Positions 1 to 10,506 of a stretch of 64,000 bases of DNA are shown in pieces; position 1 is the stretch's first letter, and each line of letters starts with the position of its first letter. The position numbers and the translations under genes are program-made. The notes beneath the pieces are model-generated. The model was not told where the DNA came from and did no database searches. It worked only from the letters and a program-made list of their open reading frames with translations. The stretch covers positions 62,001 to 126,000 of the forward strand of contig JAXBDG010000003.1 of NCBI GenBank assembly GCA_036320915.1, read 5' to 3'. This DNA is from Linnemannia elongata (lineage: Eukaryota; Mortierellomycota; Mortierellomycetes; Mortierellales; Mortierellaceae).

Positions 1-774
1 GACTACCTCCCCAGGGTGCTATGTAAACGCATACTGTGGATCGCAACAGGCGATAAAAAAAATCAATCTGAAAACCGAGAATTTCAAGGGTATCGTCGGA
101 CACGCAGCTTTGGATGAGCAAAAGTCACTATTCAAGGCTAACGACAAAGATGTGCGTGTGATGTCAATTGAGGGGAGGGGTTCAAGTCAGTGGGCGTAAT
201 ATGTATCACAAAAATAGGGGATAATGATGGATTGGATCGAAACGTATTTTCGACCACGCGCATCTAAGGGGGGATGATGCCAAGGTAGGTCAGGTAGGGG
301 TGAATAGAGAAAAAAAGGAGGACAGGATGATGAAAGAGAAAAAGAGAGAAAGAAGAAAAAAAAAACTTGATGATTTTGCTGGGCGGAAGGGCAAAGTAAG
401 GTGACGGAATGAATGGATTGGGCTTAGTTTAAAGGAAGGCTTTGGGCAGAGTAATCGTTGCGATAGTTAGGGCAAGGCAGTAGTAATATTTCGATCTTTC
501 GGTCCAAGTGACTTCTTGGCGATCTTTGGGCGAGGGTTACTTTCTGTGCAGGTCAATGGAAGATGAGAAAAAGGAATGGAACGGATGAAAAATCAGCAGT
601 AAAGGAGAATCGATCAGGTAGGAGAAGAAACGAACACCATAAGAAATAAGAAGGGACAAAAAAGAGAAGAGCAAAACAACAACAACAGCCTGCCGTGCGA
701 ACAAAATAACCTTGGGATGGATTGCTAATTGGGGATCGCCATTTTGGGGTAAGCTTGGAAACGGAGATAATTAC

Positions 775-831
775 ATTCAATATTGCAGGGTGAGCAAACT
801 GTCTCTTCTCGAAGGCATCGACATTGAACAT
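775..831 (-). CDS. Possible first coding exon of a minus-strand gene (very tentative)
   Basis: A 19-codon open stretch starts with ATG at 831 and ends at a GTAATT donor-like site. On the same strand it is preceded, about 70-130 bases upstream, by a C/T-rich tract (seen as GA repeats on the plus strand at 899-935). That arrangement resembles the 5' ends of the confident genes here. The peptide begins MFNVDAFEKRQF and I do not recognise it. A CAG acceptor near 549 would continue the frame for 38 codons and then reach a stop, so the downstream structure is unresolved. It could equally be untranslated leader. Confidence 0.2.
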
Positions 832-2073
832 GTATGTGTATGTAAGTGTTGAGGCGGGGTGAGGTGTGTTTGCTGACAAAGGAGGGGAGTAGAACAAAGA
901 GAGAGGGAGAGGGAGAGAGAGAGAGAGAGAGAGATGGAGATGGAGATGGAGATGTGGTTGTTGTAGTTCCATTTCGGTGGCAAAAATTCAGGTACCGGGT
1001 CCGGGTAAAACAGACCAGACATTGATTAAATGGTTGGTTGATTGATGGACGTAGATACTGACTGGTTGTGATGACGGATACAGGACACTATCTCATATTG
1101 TCCTTGTATAAATTCAGCAGGACCCGCGGGGCGGGGCGGGGAATGGAGTTGTGGCTCAACTGTAAAAGTGAAAGAAAGAAAAAATATTCATCATTAACGA
1201 AAAGAGAGCACGCCAGTTTGTCATGGATAATGGTGACATGGATATGGATGACCAGGATATGGATGAAACATCCTAGAAGGGAAGAATAGAGAGAGCAGCA
1301 AAACCAGATACAAAAAAAAAAAAAAAAAAAAGAGACAAGAGAGCCTTTTTTTCCCTTTCAATCTTGTTCTTTTCTTTCCAACTGGATGTAGTCCATGGTG
1401 AAAGAACTATGGATAAAGCAAGATGGATTGTCCATATCTCTATAAATCTCTTCTTGTTAAGACTCTAGTAGTTGTTGTCTGCCATGCAACTTGTCTTTGT
1501 CTTCTCTTTTTTTTAATCCTATCTACTCGATAAGTAAAAGGAAGAAAGGGTTGTAGAAAGAGAATGAATAATTGCCCGGGTTTGGTTATTACCCATCCAA
1601 TTGTGATCGTGTGTCGGGCTGAGGGTACCAGCGTCGGACACAGATACAGACAGTACTTTTTTTTATTCTTTTTTTCTCTTTTCATCCTTCGGTATTAGAA
1701 AAAGGGCCGTTTGTCGGTCTGTGTTTTTGTCGTCATCGGAAGGAAAGGAGATGAAGGTACTGTCTAGCTAGTAGCAATTAGTAGCTGGATGATGATAGGA
1801 CGACTTGGGGCTATTCACTACCGGTACTTCATTCATTCATTGCAACCACCACCACCTTTGGCCTTCAGCAGTTCGTTGTCCGTTGTCTGTCTTTCTTGGT
1901 ATGTTCCATTTTCATTAGCCTACCTGACTTTTGTGGCAATGAAAAGAAAAGGAACGTCAACAGACGATCGACAGACACAGGAATATAATAATAATAATAG
2001 AATTGTGCGCCATCCATCCATCCAAATGCGACCCGTGTACAGTACATATGTATTGTGTGGCGATGTGTGTCCG

Positions 2074-2104
<31 letters not shown>

Positions 2105-2229
2105 CTGAGTATATGGCGAATGACCATTCTTCCGTTAGTGTTGTCTGTCGTTTCGGACATCCATCCCATATTCATATATTCATATCATATTGACATTCAT
2201 ATTCGTCGCCGCCACACACTTCCAATTTA

Positions 2230-2500
2230 TTTTTGCTCTCTCTCTCACTCTCTCTTCCTTTTCTTCATCTCTCTCCTCTCTTTCTCCCCTCCATCATCAC
2301 TTCTTTCTTTTTTCCCTTCGCCATCCTCTTCCTCCCTCTCTTTTCTCTTTCTTTTATCTACTCTCATCCACAACACTCTACTTTTTATATATCCCCCCTC
2401 TTCCTCTCTCTTCGTTGTGGTTGAGCATCTCCTTCACTTCTCTCAAAACTCTTCTCTCTCTCTCTCTCTCTCTCTCCCCCTTCATTCACACACCTCCACT
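2230..2500 (+). promoter_or_regulatory. CT-rich promoter/leader of the PI4P 5-kinase gene
   Basis: This is a pyrimidine-rich block ending in a (TC)n run at about 2453-2475, roughly 50 bases before the start codon at 2548. The same strand-specific pattern precedes most confident genes in the window, which supports the chosen start. It probably marks the core promoter and 5' UTR; no TATA box is obvious. Confidence 0.5.
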
Positions 2501-2547
2501 TACCCATATTAACGTTTGCCACCACTTTCAATCAAACAACAACAGCA

Positions 2548-5500
2548 ATGGAGTCTGCAAAGGTCGAGTCCCACCTCAACGACCACTTCAACACCTACAA
2601 TCAACCTTCCTCTCCTACAGGTGGTCGTTACTCCCATGAGAACAGCAATGGCCATCTGAGTGACAACGACAGTGTGATCGACCAACACATTTACCAACAT
2701 ATTCACTCCTCAAAGACAAATGGCTTCTACCACGACCTTCTCCAAGAGAAGCAACAATTCTCCAACGAAGACTATGTCCAAAGGGTCTCTGAGGGTACCC
2801 AGACAACCCCCTCCCTCGAATCCTCCCCACCTACACTTGTACAGCAACAACAACAACAACAACAGACCTCGTTCAACCAGAAGCCACTTCCAACCTGGCC
2901 GTCTGGTAACACCGCACGGTTTCAGACCCCTACGGACCCGACTCAGGAACAGTCGGTCCGCAAGACACGAATCCACCAGAACCCCCACCTCAGCCAACAA
3001 CAACAACAACAGCCTCTCCTGCCTTCTCAACAATACCAACAGTACCAACAACAACGATCCAATCAACAACAGCAGAATCAACAGAATCAACAACAGCTGC
3101 TCGATCCACATTCCAATTCGTTGCAGTCCTCTTCTCCACCTCCACTTTCCTCACCTGCAGCTGCAGCTGTCGTCTCCATGACGTTAAAGACTCCTATGAC
3201 CCCGCCGAGGATATCATCCCTCTCCCCACCAACAAACAACAACAAGTCTGCTGTCATCCAACAACAGAAGCCTCACTCCCCTCCTCCTTCCCCTCCCCAG
3301 CCTGACCACCCAAGATACAACAGCAGCAACTACAGCAACGGATACACTGCCAGCAGTAGTGCCAGCAGCCATTCAAACCGTAGCAACAATGCCTTCCACC
3401 TCGAACCTTCCCCAACCCTTAGTTCCACAGAGACCTTCCCCTCCAACAATACCTACAAGTCCACCAACGTCTCTTCCCCTGCCTCCTCCATTTCCATTCC
3501 TATCACCAACTCTTCCTCTCCTCAACCTACTCCAGTCGACTATGCCCTGGCTGCCCTCTCTGCCAATCCTTCCCGCCCCTCGACTTCCTCAACCTCCTCG
3601 ACCTCCAACAGCCACTCTGGTAGCCGCCCTCGCCCCTCCAGCTATGCACCCATCAAAATCTCGGATGTCTCGTCGACCCTCGCCAATATGTCGACTCTTG
3701 CGGCCCTGCCAATACCCTCTGCCTCCGCCGCCTCGTCTGCACCGTCTTCTTCTGTTCCTTCTTCACCTATCAATCCTGCAGGCGCCTTCCTTCCTCCTCT
3801 CATCACAAGTCAGAAGCAGCAGCAGCAGCAGCAGCAGCGACCTTCAGCAGAACTTCAACAGCAGCAACATTACGTTCAGGAGGATCAATTGCAACAGCCA
3901 CAACAGCCTGCGCCAACATCGGCGGCTGCGGTTGAGTCTTGGTCAGAGTCATCGGTGAGGCCCACCTTGACTTTGGTACCTACTGCAGGTGCTTCTGGAG
4001 CAGGGGGTGGATACAGCAAGTCTGGACCGTCTCATTACGGCCCACCCACACGTGCTTCGACCATGGACTATCGCAAACTCCCGCACGGTGCTATGAACTT
4101 GGGCGACTCGCCTAATTCATCGGCTTCTCGACCCAGCAACAGCCAACAGCAGGTCGACCCACAAGCCGAAAGCTCTGCTCGTGCTCGCAGAAAGCAGTTG
4201 TATCGCCGCAACACCTACTCGGCTGAATTGGCCACGTCCTCGTTCCCCCGCTCGGAGGATGAGATGGAAATGGATGAGGTTGAGGATGCCCGACGCAGCA
4301 GGATGGATGCCTTGAAGAAGAGCAGCAGTCGACGCTTGTCAAAGCGCAAGAAGGATGACAACGATGACCGTGTCATGATCGGTACGCCTATCGGTGAGGA
4401 TCATGTCAACTATGTCCTCATGTACAACATGTTGACCGGTATCCGCGTTAGTGTAAGTCCAACACCAAAGACTCCTGTCTAAGGATCATTTTTCAATGTT
4501 GACCAAACACAAGACTATGCAAAAAGGGGGAGGAGAGCGAATAGAATCGCGTTTTACTAATGACTTCAAAACGATTCGTTGTTACAATCTCTTATAGGTG
4601 TCTCGATGCCAAGCAAAGCCTCAGCGTCCCCTGGTGGACGAGGACTTTACTTCAGCCCACAAGTTGGCCTTTGACATGTAAGGCAAACCGATGAATGTTA
4701 TTTGGATCGCCTTCGTTTTTATATATATATTTTTTTTAATTTGGCGACGTGGTACTAATAGCGCCCATTGTTCTGTTTGAATAGTACTGGTAACGAGTTG
4801 ACTCCTTCATCCAAGTACGACTTCAAGTTCAAGGACTATGCACCATGGGTCTTCCGTAACTTGCGCGAGGATTTCCACATTGATGCCTCTGATTACTTGG
4901 TAAGTCGACTTTTTTTCTTTTACGTCAAGAGCAATTGGAACAGAAGGGAACAGAACGAGTGAGGCGACTTCAAAAAGAAAAAAAGAAAAAAAGGAACATC
5001 TCAATCAGGGCTCATCGACTAAAAAAGAGAGGACAATGGAACAGGGACCGGCTCCAAAAGATGTATTTCGACTCCAAAACACAAAAAAAAAAAAACAACG
5101 AGTACGAAAAACAGGGAACAACCAGCCAGCGTCAAGAAAGGTTCTTCCGACACAAGCGTACAAAAGTGTGTACGACCTACCACTCATCCCATTGCATCAT
5201 GAAGAACAAGAGGGTACCCTTCATCTTGTGCTGTAGTTCAGTGTGGTTGAGTATGTGTATGTACTCTACAGCCTGCAATGGGCAAGAAGCGTTCTATTTT
5301 TCGCAAGATTTCATTTCATGGGTCGCGGAAGAAAATAAGGGAGCAGAGGGAGAGAGAGGGAGAGAATAAAAAACAAACTTGGATGGGACATGGGCGATTG
5401 AGAGCCCAGGATTCAATAGGAGTGAACACACACCATATACACAGAAAGAGAGGAGAAACGGAGCCTGATTATAGATCGAATTTGGATGAGTGCGCATGCA

Positions 5501-6918
5501 TGTGCAGCCCAAGGTTTAGTCCCGTTTCCAACGGTGGATATGAACACCGGAAGGTGGAAACGCAGGGGAACAGGACGAATAGGGGGGATAGGGGGAGATG
5601 AAAAACGAAAAGTGGGGTGGTTTTTTGCATGCCTCTCAATAACTTCTAATTGCAAATGATCCTAACTATCCACGTTTTCATTTCAATGTGAAATAGGTGT
5701 CTTTAACAAGCAAGTATATCCTGTCGGAATTGGGCTCGCCTGGAAAGAGTGGCAGTTTCTTTTACTTCTCGCAGGACTATCGCTTCATCATCAAGACCAT
5801 CCACCACGCTGAGCACAAGTTCATGCGCAAGATCCTCAAGGATTACTTTAACGTACGTTTTCGCCACCTGAGTCTTTTTGAACTCTGTTTTACTTTTGTG
5901 GATTCAGTATTAATACGTTCCTTATTTGTGGACTTTTATTATGATATAGCATGTAAAGCAAAATCCACATACTTTGCTTTGCCGATTCTTTGGACTTCAT
6001 CGTGTCAAGCTGCCTCATGGACGCAAGATTCACTTTGTGGTGATGGGCAACGTCTTCCCTCCCAACAGGGATATTCATGAGACATATGATCTGAAGGGCT
6101 CGACTCTGGGACGTGCGATCAGTGACGAGGAACTCAACAACAACCCTCGTGCTACTCAGAAGGATCTCAACTGGGTCAACCGCAACCGCAAGCTGGAGCT
6201 CGGACCGGAGAAGCGCCATCTATTTGTGGAACAGACCAAGCGGGATGTGGAACTGTTAGCCAGACTCAACATTATGGACTACAGTTTGCTCATCGGCATC
6301 CATGATCTCGAACGTGGAAACAAGGATAACATTCGAGACAATACTCTCAAGGTCTTCCATGTAAGTCTCGTCCTGTACCTTTTTATGATAACAATGATAC
6401 AGTATGTCTTGAAGTCAAAAACAAATACTACCAGCCACGTTTGTGCTGACTTGTATGCTTTTTTCTTGTGACAAATTTAGCCGGATACAACGAAACAGCT
6501 AGTGAGGGAGCCATCACGTCGGGATAAGCGGGAGAGCAAGGTCAACGCGCTGAGAATGGCAGTGAAGGTCTCGGATCCACAGGCACTCGGACCCTCGACT
6601 CTACCGTCAGATTCCTTCTCGGAACGAAGACACTGCATCTTTTATGCGGACGACGGCGGTCTACTATCAACGAACGAACAGAATGTCCGGGGAGAGGATC
6701 TCTACTACCTCGGCATCATTGATATCCTGACACCGTATAACTATGTCAAGAAGATTGAGCATTACTGGAAGGCGATGAGTCAGGACAAGCACGCGATTTC
6801 TTCTGTCAACCCAATCGAGTACGCGTCGCGATTCTTGAGCTTCATGATTCACGCCATTAAGGTCAATCATGATGTTCTCCCTGTTCTCGAAGCCAAGAGC
6901 CACCCCCACTCTGAGTAA
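2548..6918 (+). CDS. MSS4: Phosphatidylinositol-4-phosphate 5-kinase (MSS4/its3 type)
   Basis: This enzyme phosphorylates PI4P to PI(4,5)P2 at the plasma membrane. Six exons: 2548-4452, 4598-4677, 4785-4899, 5697-5852, 5950-6360, 6481-6918; all phases fit and give 1034 residues. Residues 1 to about 600 are low-complexity Gln/Ser/Pro with several poly-Q runs. The PIPK core spans about 622-1020. It has the glycine-rich loop [12 protein letters not shown] (713-724) with ATP-site Lys733, DLKGSTLGR (799-807), the catalytic MDYSLLIG (861-868), IIDILTPY (968-975) and the activation-loop Lys pair 979-980 that selects the substrate in this family. Intron 3 is unusually long (797 bp). HIS7 follows convergently. 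The family call is secure; the symbol follows the yeast orthologue. Confidence 0.95.
4900..5696 (+). other. Long intron 3 of the PI4P 5-kinase gene
   Basis: The 797-bp intron has a GTAAGT donor, a CCTAACT branch-like motif at 5661-5667 and an AAATAG acceptor. It splits the kinase core just before the glycine-rich loop. Most other introns here are 65-400 bp. The sequence is purine-rich, and I see no ORF or RNA motif in it that I can defend. Confidence 0.8.
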
Positions 6919-7696
6919 ACATGACCCTTTGTTGACTCTTTTGGACCCAAGATCACCGTGGACAAAACGACAACCAACTGACAGTAACACAGGATAGTCT
7001 TTCACAAGGACATCAAAAATCCAACATATCGAGAACCAGTACGCCCTTCCCCCGCAGAACTACACTTGCACTTTCCACATAACGATCGACCGCCACATCG
7101 ATTGATGACTCTTTTCATTGTTATGAATGCCCCAAAACCCTCCCTTTTTATGACACCTTTTCATTTTTATGACTCTCTACACCCACCGTGCCCTGGTTCT
7201 CAACATCACCCCTCGTCCTTGTCATCCTTCAGTTTAGGTTTTGTCCTTTGTTCATTTGCCCTTGGTTCTCATGTCCTTTCACAACTTCCCTCTTTCCGCA
7301 CCTGTTTTTTTTGCCACCCACCCAATCCATAGACTTTTGTTTTTTCTTGTTATTTTTGTAGAGTAGACACACACACAAGCACATTCACACATCCTCCAAC
7401 GCATCCAGCCAAGGCTTTCTACAAGCCCTCCCCTGTACCTCAAACTTTCAAACACTCTTTTTTTTTCAACATAAAGTGATTGAGATTCTTGAAACAAATT
7501 CTTGACCCGATCGTCGCTTGTTTGATCGAATTGTGTGTTTGACCATTGACACATTGACACATTGGCATATGCATTGGAAAATTAATTAGGGGGGTTGATT
7601 ATCGTTTTATGTGTGATTCGTTTTTCTGAAACGACGAATTTGAAAGGGAGCAAAGGAACAAAAAAAAATTAACTATGGGGGGGTAGAAGAAAAGTT
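6919..7696. other. Convergent intergenic region between the kinase gene and HIS7
   Basis: This 778-bp region holds the 3' ends of two convergent genes. It is A/T- and C/T-rich with an A run at 7662-7669. No coding sequence is supported. Polyadenylation signals for both genes should lie here, but I cannot assign one with confidence. Confidence 0.6.
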
Positions 7697-9715
7697 TTAG
7701 ATAGCGAGAGGAGCGTCAATGGTACGGATACGGATACCAGCCTTAACACAGGTAGACTTGACATCTTCAAGAGGAACCTCGCGTCTATGGAAGATGCCCG
7801 CGGCCAAGGCAGCCTGAACACCGGTCTTCTCAAAGACCTCGACGAAGTGGTCAGCGCATCCGGCACCAGAAGAAGCAATGACGGGGATAGAAATTGCAGC
7901 GCGGACGTCTTGGATCAAAGCCAGGTCGTATCCTTGCTTCATTCCATCTTGATCCATTGAGTTAAGAAGGATCTCACCGGCGCCCAAGGCTTGGCAGGCG
8001 ACGACGAGTTGACGGACGTCCATGTCACGGCCTTCACGACCGCCGCTGACGGTGCATTGGTACCAGCAGTACTTTTCGCCGTTGGGTCCGAGCTGGGCGG
8101 GTTGGATGACGTGGTGAGTGGGTGCGTCGGCGGGGGAGTTGACGTAGACCTTTTTGGGGTCGACGGAAATGACGACTGCCTGGGATCCATAAGCGTGGGC
8201 GATGGTTTCGATAGCGCTGGTTCCATCGCCACGGCCACCGAGGGCGTAGTACTTCTCGGCGGCATAGACGGCATCAGAGCCGATAGAGACTTTGTCGGCA
8301 CCGTTTCGGAAGTATTCTCCTGCGACTTCAAGGGCGGGGTGGAGTTTGCCATCGGGGTCGACGACGTCCTTGATGCCGCCTCCGATGGTGAGTGGGACAA
8401 AGACGGTTTCGGAGGTCCGACGGAGGACTTCAAGCATGGGGAGGTCGAGAAGGGGGCAGTTCCTGAAGGAGGTGATGTTGAGGAATGTGATCTCGTCTGC
8501 GCCTTCTTCAAAGTACCGACGGGCGAGTTCAACGGGCTTTCCAAGGTTGCGAACGTCTCCCTGCTCCTGGCCGTCAGTAGATTGTTCACGGACGTCGTAT
8601 TGGTCGCCCTTGGTGACGACAAGATCTCCCTGGTCGTTGGCGCGGACATCCAAGCATGCAACGATACGTTTCGTGAACTGGTCCTGAGTCGGCTCAGGGA
8701 CGAAAGTAGGTGCCAAGACCGACAATCCACCACCAGGAGCCAAAGTCGCAGCTTGAATCAAAGCAGCATCACCCTCAGCACCCACAGCGGCATCACCATC
8801 CAAGAACGCCTTCAACACATTCACACCGGCGAATCCCGACTTTTCAGGATGGAACTGTGTACAGAAAATGTTGCCTCTCCTGACAGAAGAAATAAAGACC
8901 TCTCCACCAGATCCCTCTCCACCATATTGCGTCGTCGTCAGACACCACTCCTTAGCCTCCTGGGACCCCTCAACAAACGGCACCGCGAACGAGTGGACAA
9001 AATAATAAGCCCTGCCTTCCTCCAACCCACATCCCTTTGCCCTTTCTGCTCCCTGGATTGTCCGTGCAGTATTCCAGCCCATATGGGGCACGGCCTTCAA
9101 GGTCGAATCGAACAAACGAACCCGTCCGGGGATGACACCCAGTCCAGGGACATCCGGGTTCTCGTCAGAGCCCTCAAAGAGGGACTGCATACCGACGCAG
9201 ATCCCCATGAAAGGTTTGTTGAGAGAAAGGTATTGTTTGAGGGGTTCGGCGTAGCCCTTGGCGTGAAGGCTTTGCATTGCTGAACCGAATGCTCCTACTC
9301 CTGGGAAGATCAGTTTCTATATTTTGTAAGAAGGGGAGGGGAAGGGAGCAGGGTTAGGGTATATGTTGGATCCGATTCCATGTGGCAGATCCCGCAATTA
9401 AGAGTTTATTTATTTATTTTTTGGTTGTGAAAGACACCCAAAAAAAAAAAAATCCCCGAAACGAACAAACAAACAGACACAGAAACAAGATAGATGGATA
9501 TCGATCAAAAAAAAACAAGTAACCAAGCACAAGAAAAAAACCACATACATACACACACAAAGAAAACAGCAGCAATTAAAAGAGTGACATACGTCGGCTT
9601 TGAGGATATCGGAGGGGTCCTTGACGTAGGTGATGTCGTGGCCGAGCTTCTTGACGGCGTTGACCAAACTCCGGACGTTTCCTGCACCATAGTCGAGCAA
9701 GTATGTTCCTGTCAT
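7697..9715 (-). CDS. HIS7: Imidazole glycerol phosphate synthase, bifunctional glutaminase/cyclase
   Basis: This enzyme catalyses the fifth step of histidine synthesis: ammonia from glutamine is channelled to the cyclase, which converts PRFAR into IGP and AICAR. Two exons, 9593-9715 and 7697-9316, join in phase to give 580 residues, the usual fungal fused length. The N-terminal class I amidotransferase shows DYGAGN, the nucleophile in GICVGMQ (Cys81) and FHPEKSG (His197, Glu199). The HisF-like barrel starts near KRIVACLDV, with its acidic residues in CLDV and in the later NSMDQDG motif. The 276-bp intron has a GTATGT donor and ATAG acceptor. A TGAGTCA site 285 bp upstream suggests Gcn4/CPC-1-type amino-acid control. 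A 430-codon ORF on the opposite strand is only a mirror of this gene. Confidence 0.97.
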
Positions 9716-10506
9716 TTTTTTTCGTTTCGGTTGTTGTTGGTTGGTTGGTTAGTTGGGTGAGTGGGTATGAGGTCGAGGGGTATGTATGCAAGAAGGGGAG
9801 GAGCGTGTTGAATGCAAGAACAGAGAGAGAGAGGGAGAGGGAGGGAGAGAGTGTGGGAATGGAAGAAATGCAATGAAGAGGAAAGAAGGAAGAAGAGAGA
9901 GTGTAGAAAAGGTCTTATCAATCCCGTCTGCGTTCATTTATATTATATATTTTTTTTTTCAGCAGTCAGAGAAACACAAGAAAAACTTGCCACCTCAGCT
10001 TGAGTCACCATCATTTTTTTTTTTTGCATATCTTTATTTTCCTCCCTTTTTATTTCGCACCCCTGTCATACTTTTTTTTGTGTCCAACCCCCGCTCATAT
10101 ATCCACACAGTAAAGGTGCCCTGACTGCCCCACGGGGCAACAACAAGGAGAATTATCCTCTACTCTTTACTTTGCACTCACTCTGCAGTCATAGATTCAG
10201 TGGAGAGAGTATTAGGACGTCAATTGGGGCTCCGGTATCCGTCCCTTCTTTTCTCTTCACTCCCCTCTTTGGCCGTTTTGGATGAACCCACTCTACTCCT
10301 CCGCTCCCTTCAAGCAAGAGGAAAAAACCATCGCAAACGAAAATAAAAATAAAAAAATAAAAAAAAAAATGAACGAGTACTTGTAGATCATTATTAGTTT
10401 GTAAAAACAGCTATGTAAATAACAAAATGGTGATTGCTTCTATGCTCTTGATTCTCCCATGAACACTCTCCTCAATCTCATCCGTCTGACCAACCGACCT
10501 ACCACC
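9716..10506. other. HIS7 promoter region and 3' flank of the 5-phosphatase gene
   Basis: This 791-bp region contains a GA-rich block at 9785-9905 (C/T-rich on the HIS7 strand, close upstream of its ATG) and the TGAGTCA site. From about 10010 to 10090 it is T-rich. No ORF is supported; short frames here come from the GA block. Confidence 0.6.
10001..10007. promoter_or_regulatory. TGAGTCA element (Gcn4/CPC-1-type site) upstream of HIS7
   Basis: This is a perfect palindromic TGASTCA heptamer, 285 bp upstream of the HIS7 start codon on the promoter side. It is the known target of Gcn4/CPC-1 bZIP activators that induce amino-acid biosynthetic genes in fungi. One heptamer can occur by chance; its position in front of a histidine gene is what gives it weight. 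Confidence 0.5.

Larger units (their letters stand above)
1..2547. other. Left-edge region without a supported gene
   Basis: Apart from the tentative exon at 775-831, I see only low-complexity DNA: GA repeats at 899-935, an A run near 1312-1331, (TC)n at 2069-2100 and a C/T-rich block at 2230-2490. The last two belong to the promoter and leader of the lipid kinase gene that follows. ORFs of 60-170 codons here are strings of Ser/Leu/Pro or Arg/Glu produced by the CT/GA repeats. Confidence 0.6.

Noticed and set aside
2003..2512. Ser/Leu/Phe-rich ORFs before the kinase gene
   Set aside because: They translate CT repeats of the promoter and leader and overlap in several frames.
3359..3958. 199-codon ORF inside the first kinase exon
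   Set aside because: It is a shifted-frame Pro/Leu-rich shadow of the low-complexity N-terminal coding sequence.
7991..9283. 430-codon plus-strand ORF
   Set aside because: It is antisense to HIS7 exon 2, whose identity is certain. The ORF is a by-product of C-ending codon usage.
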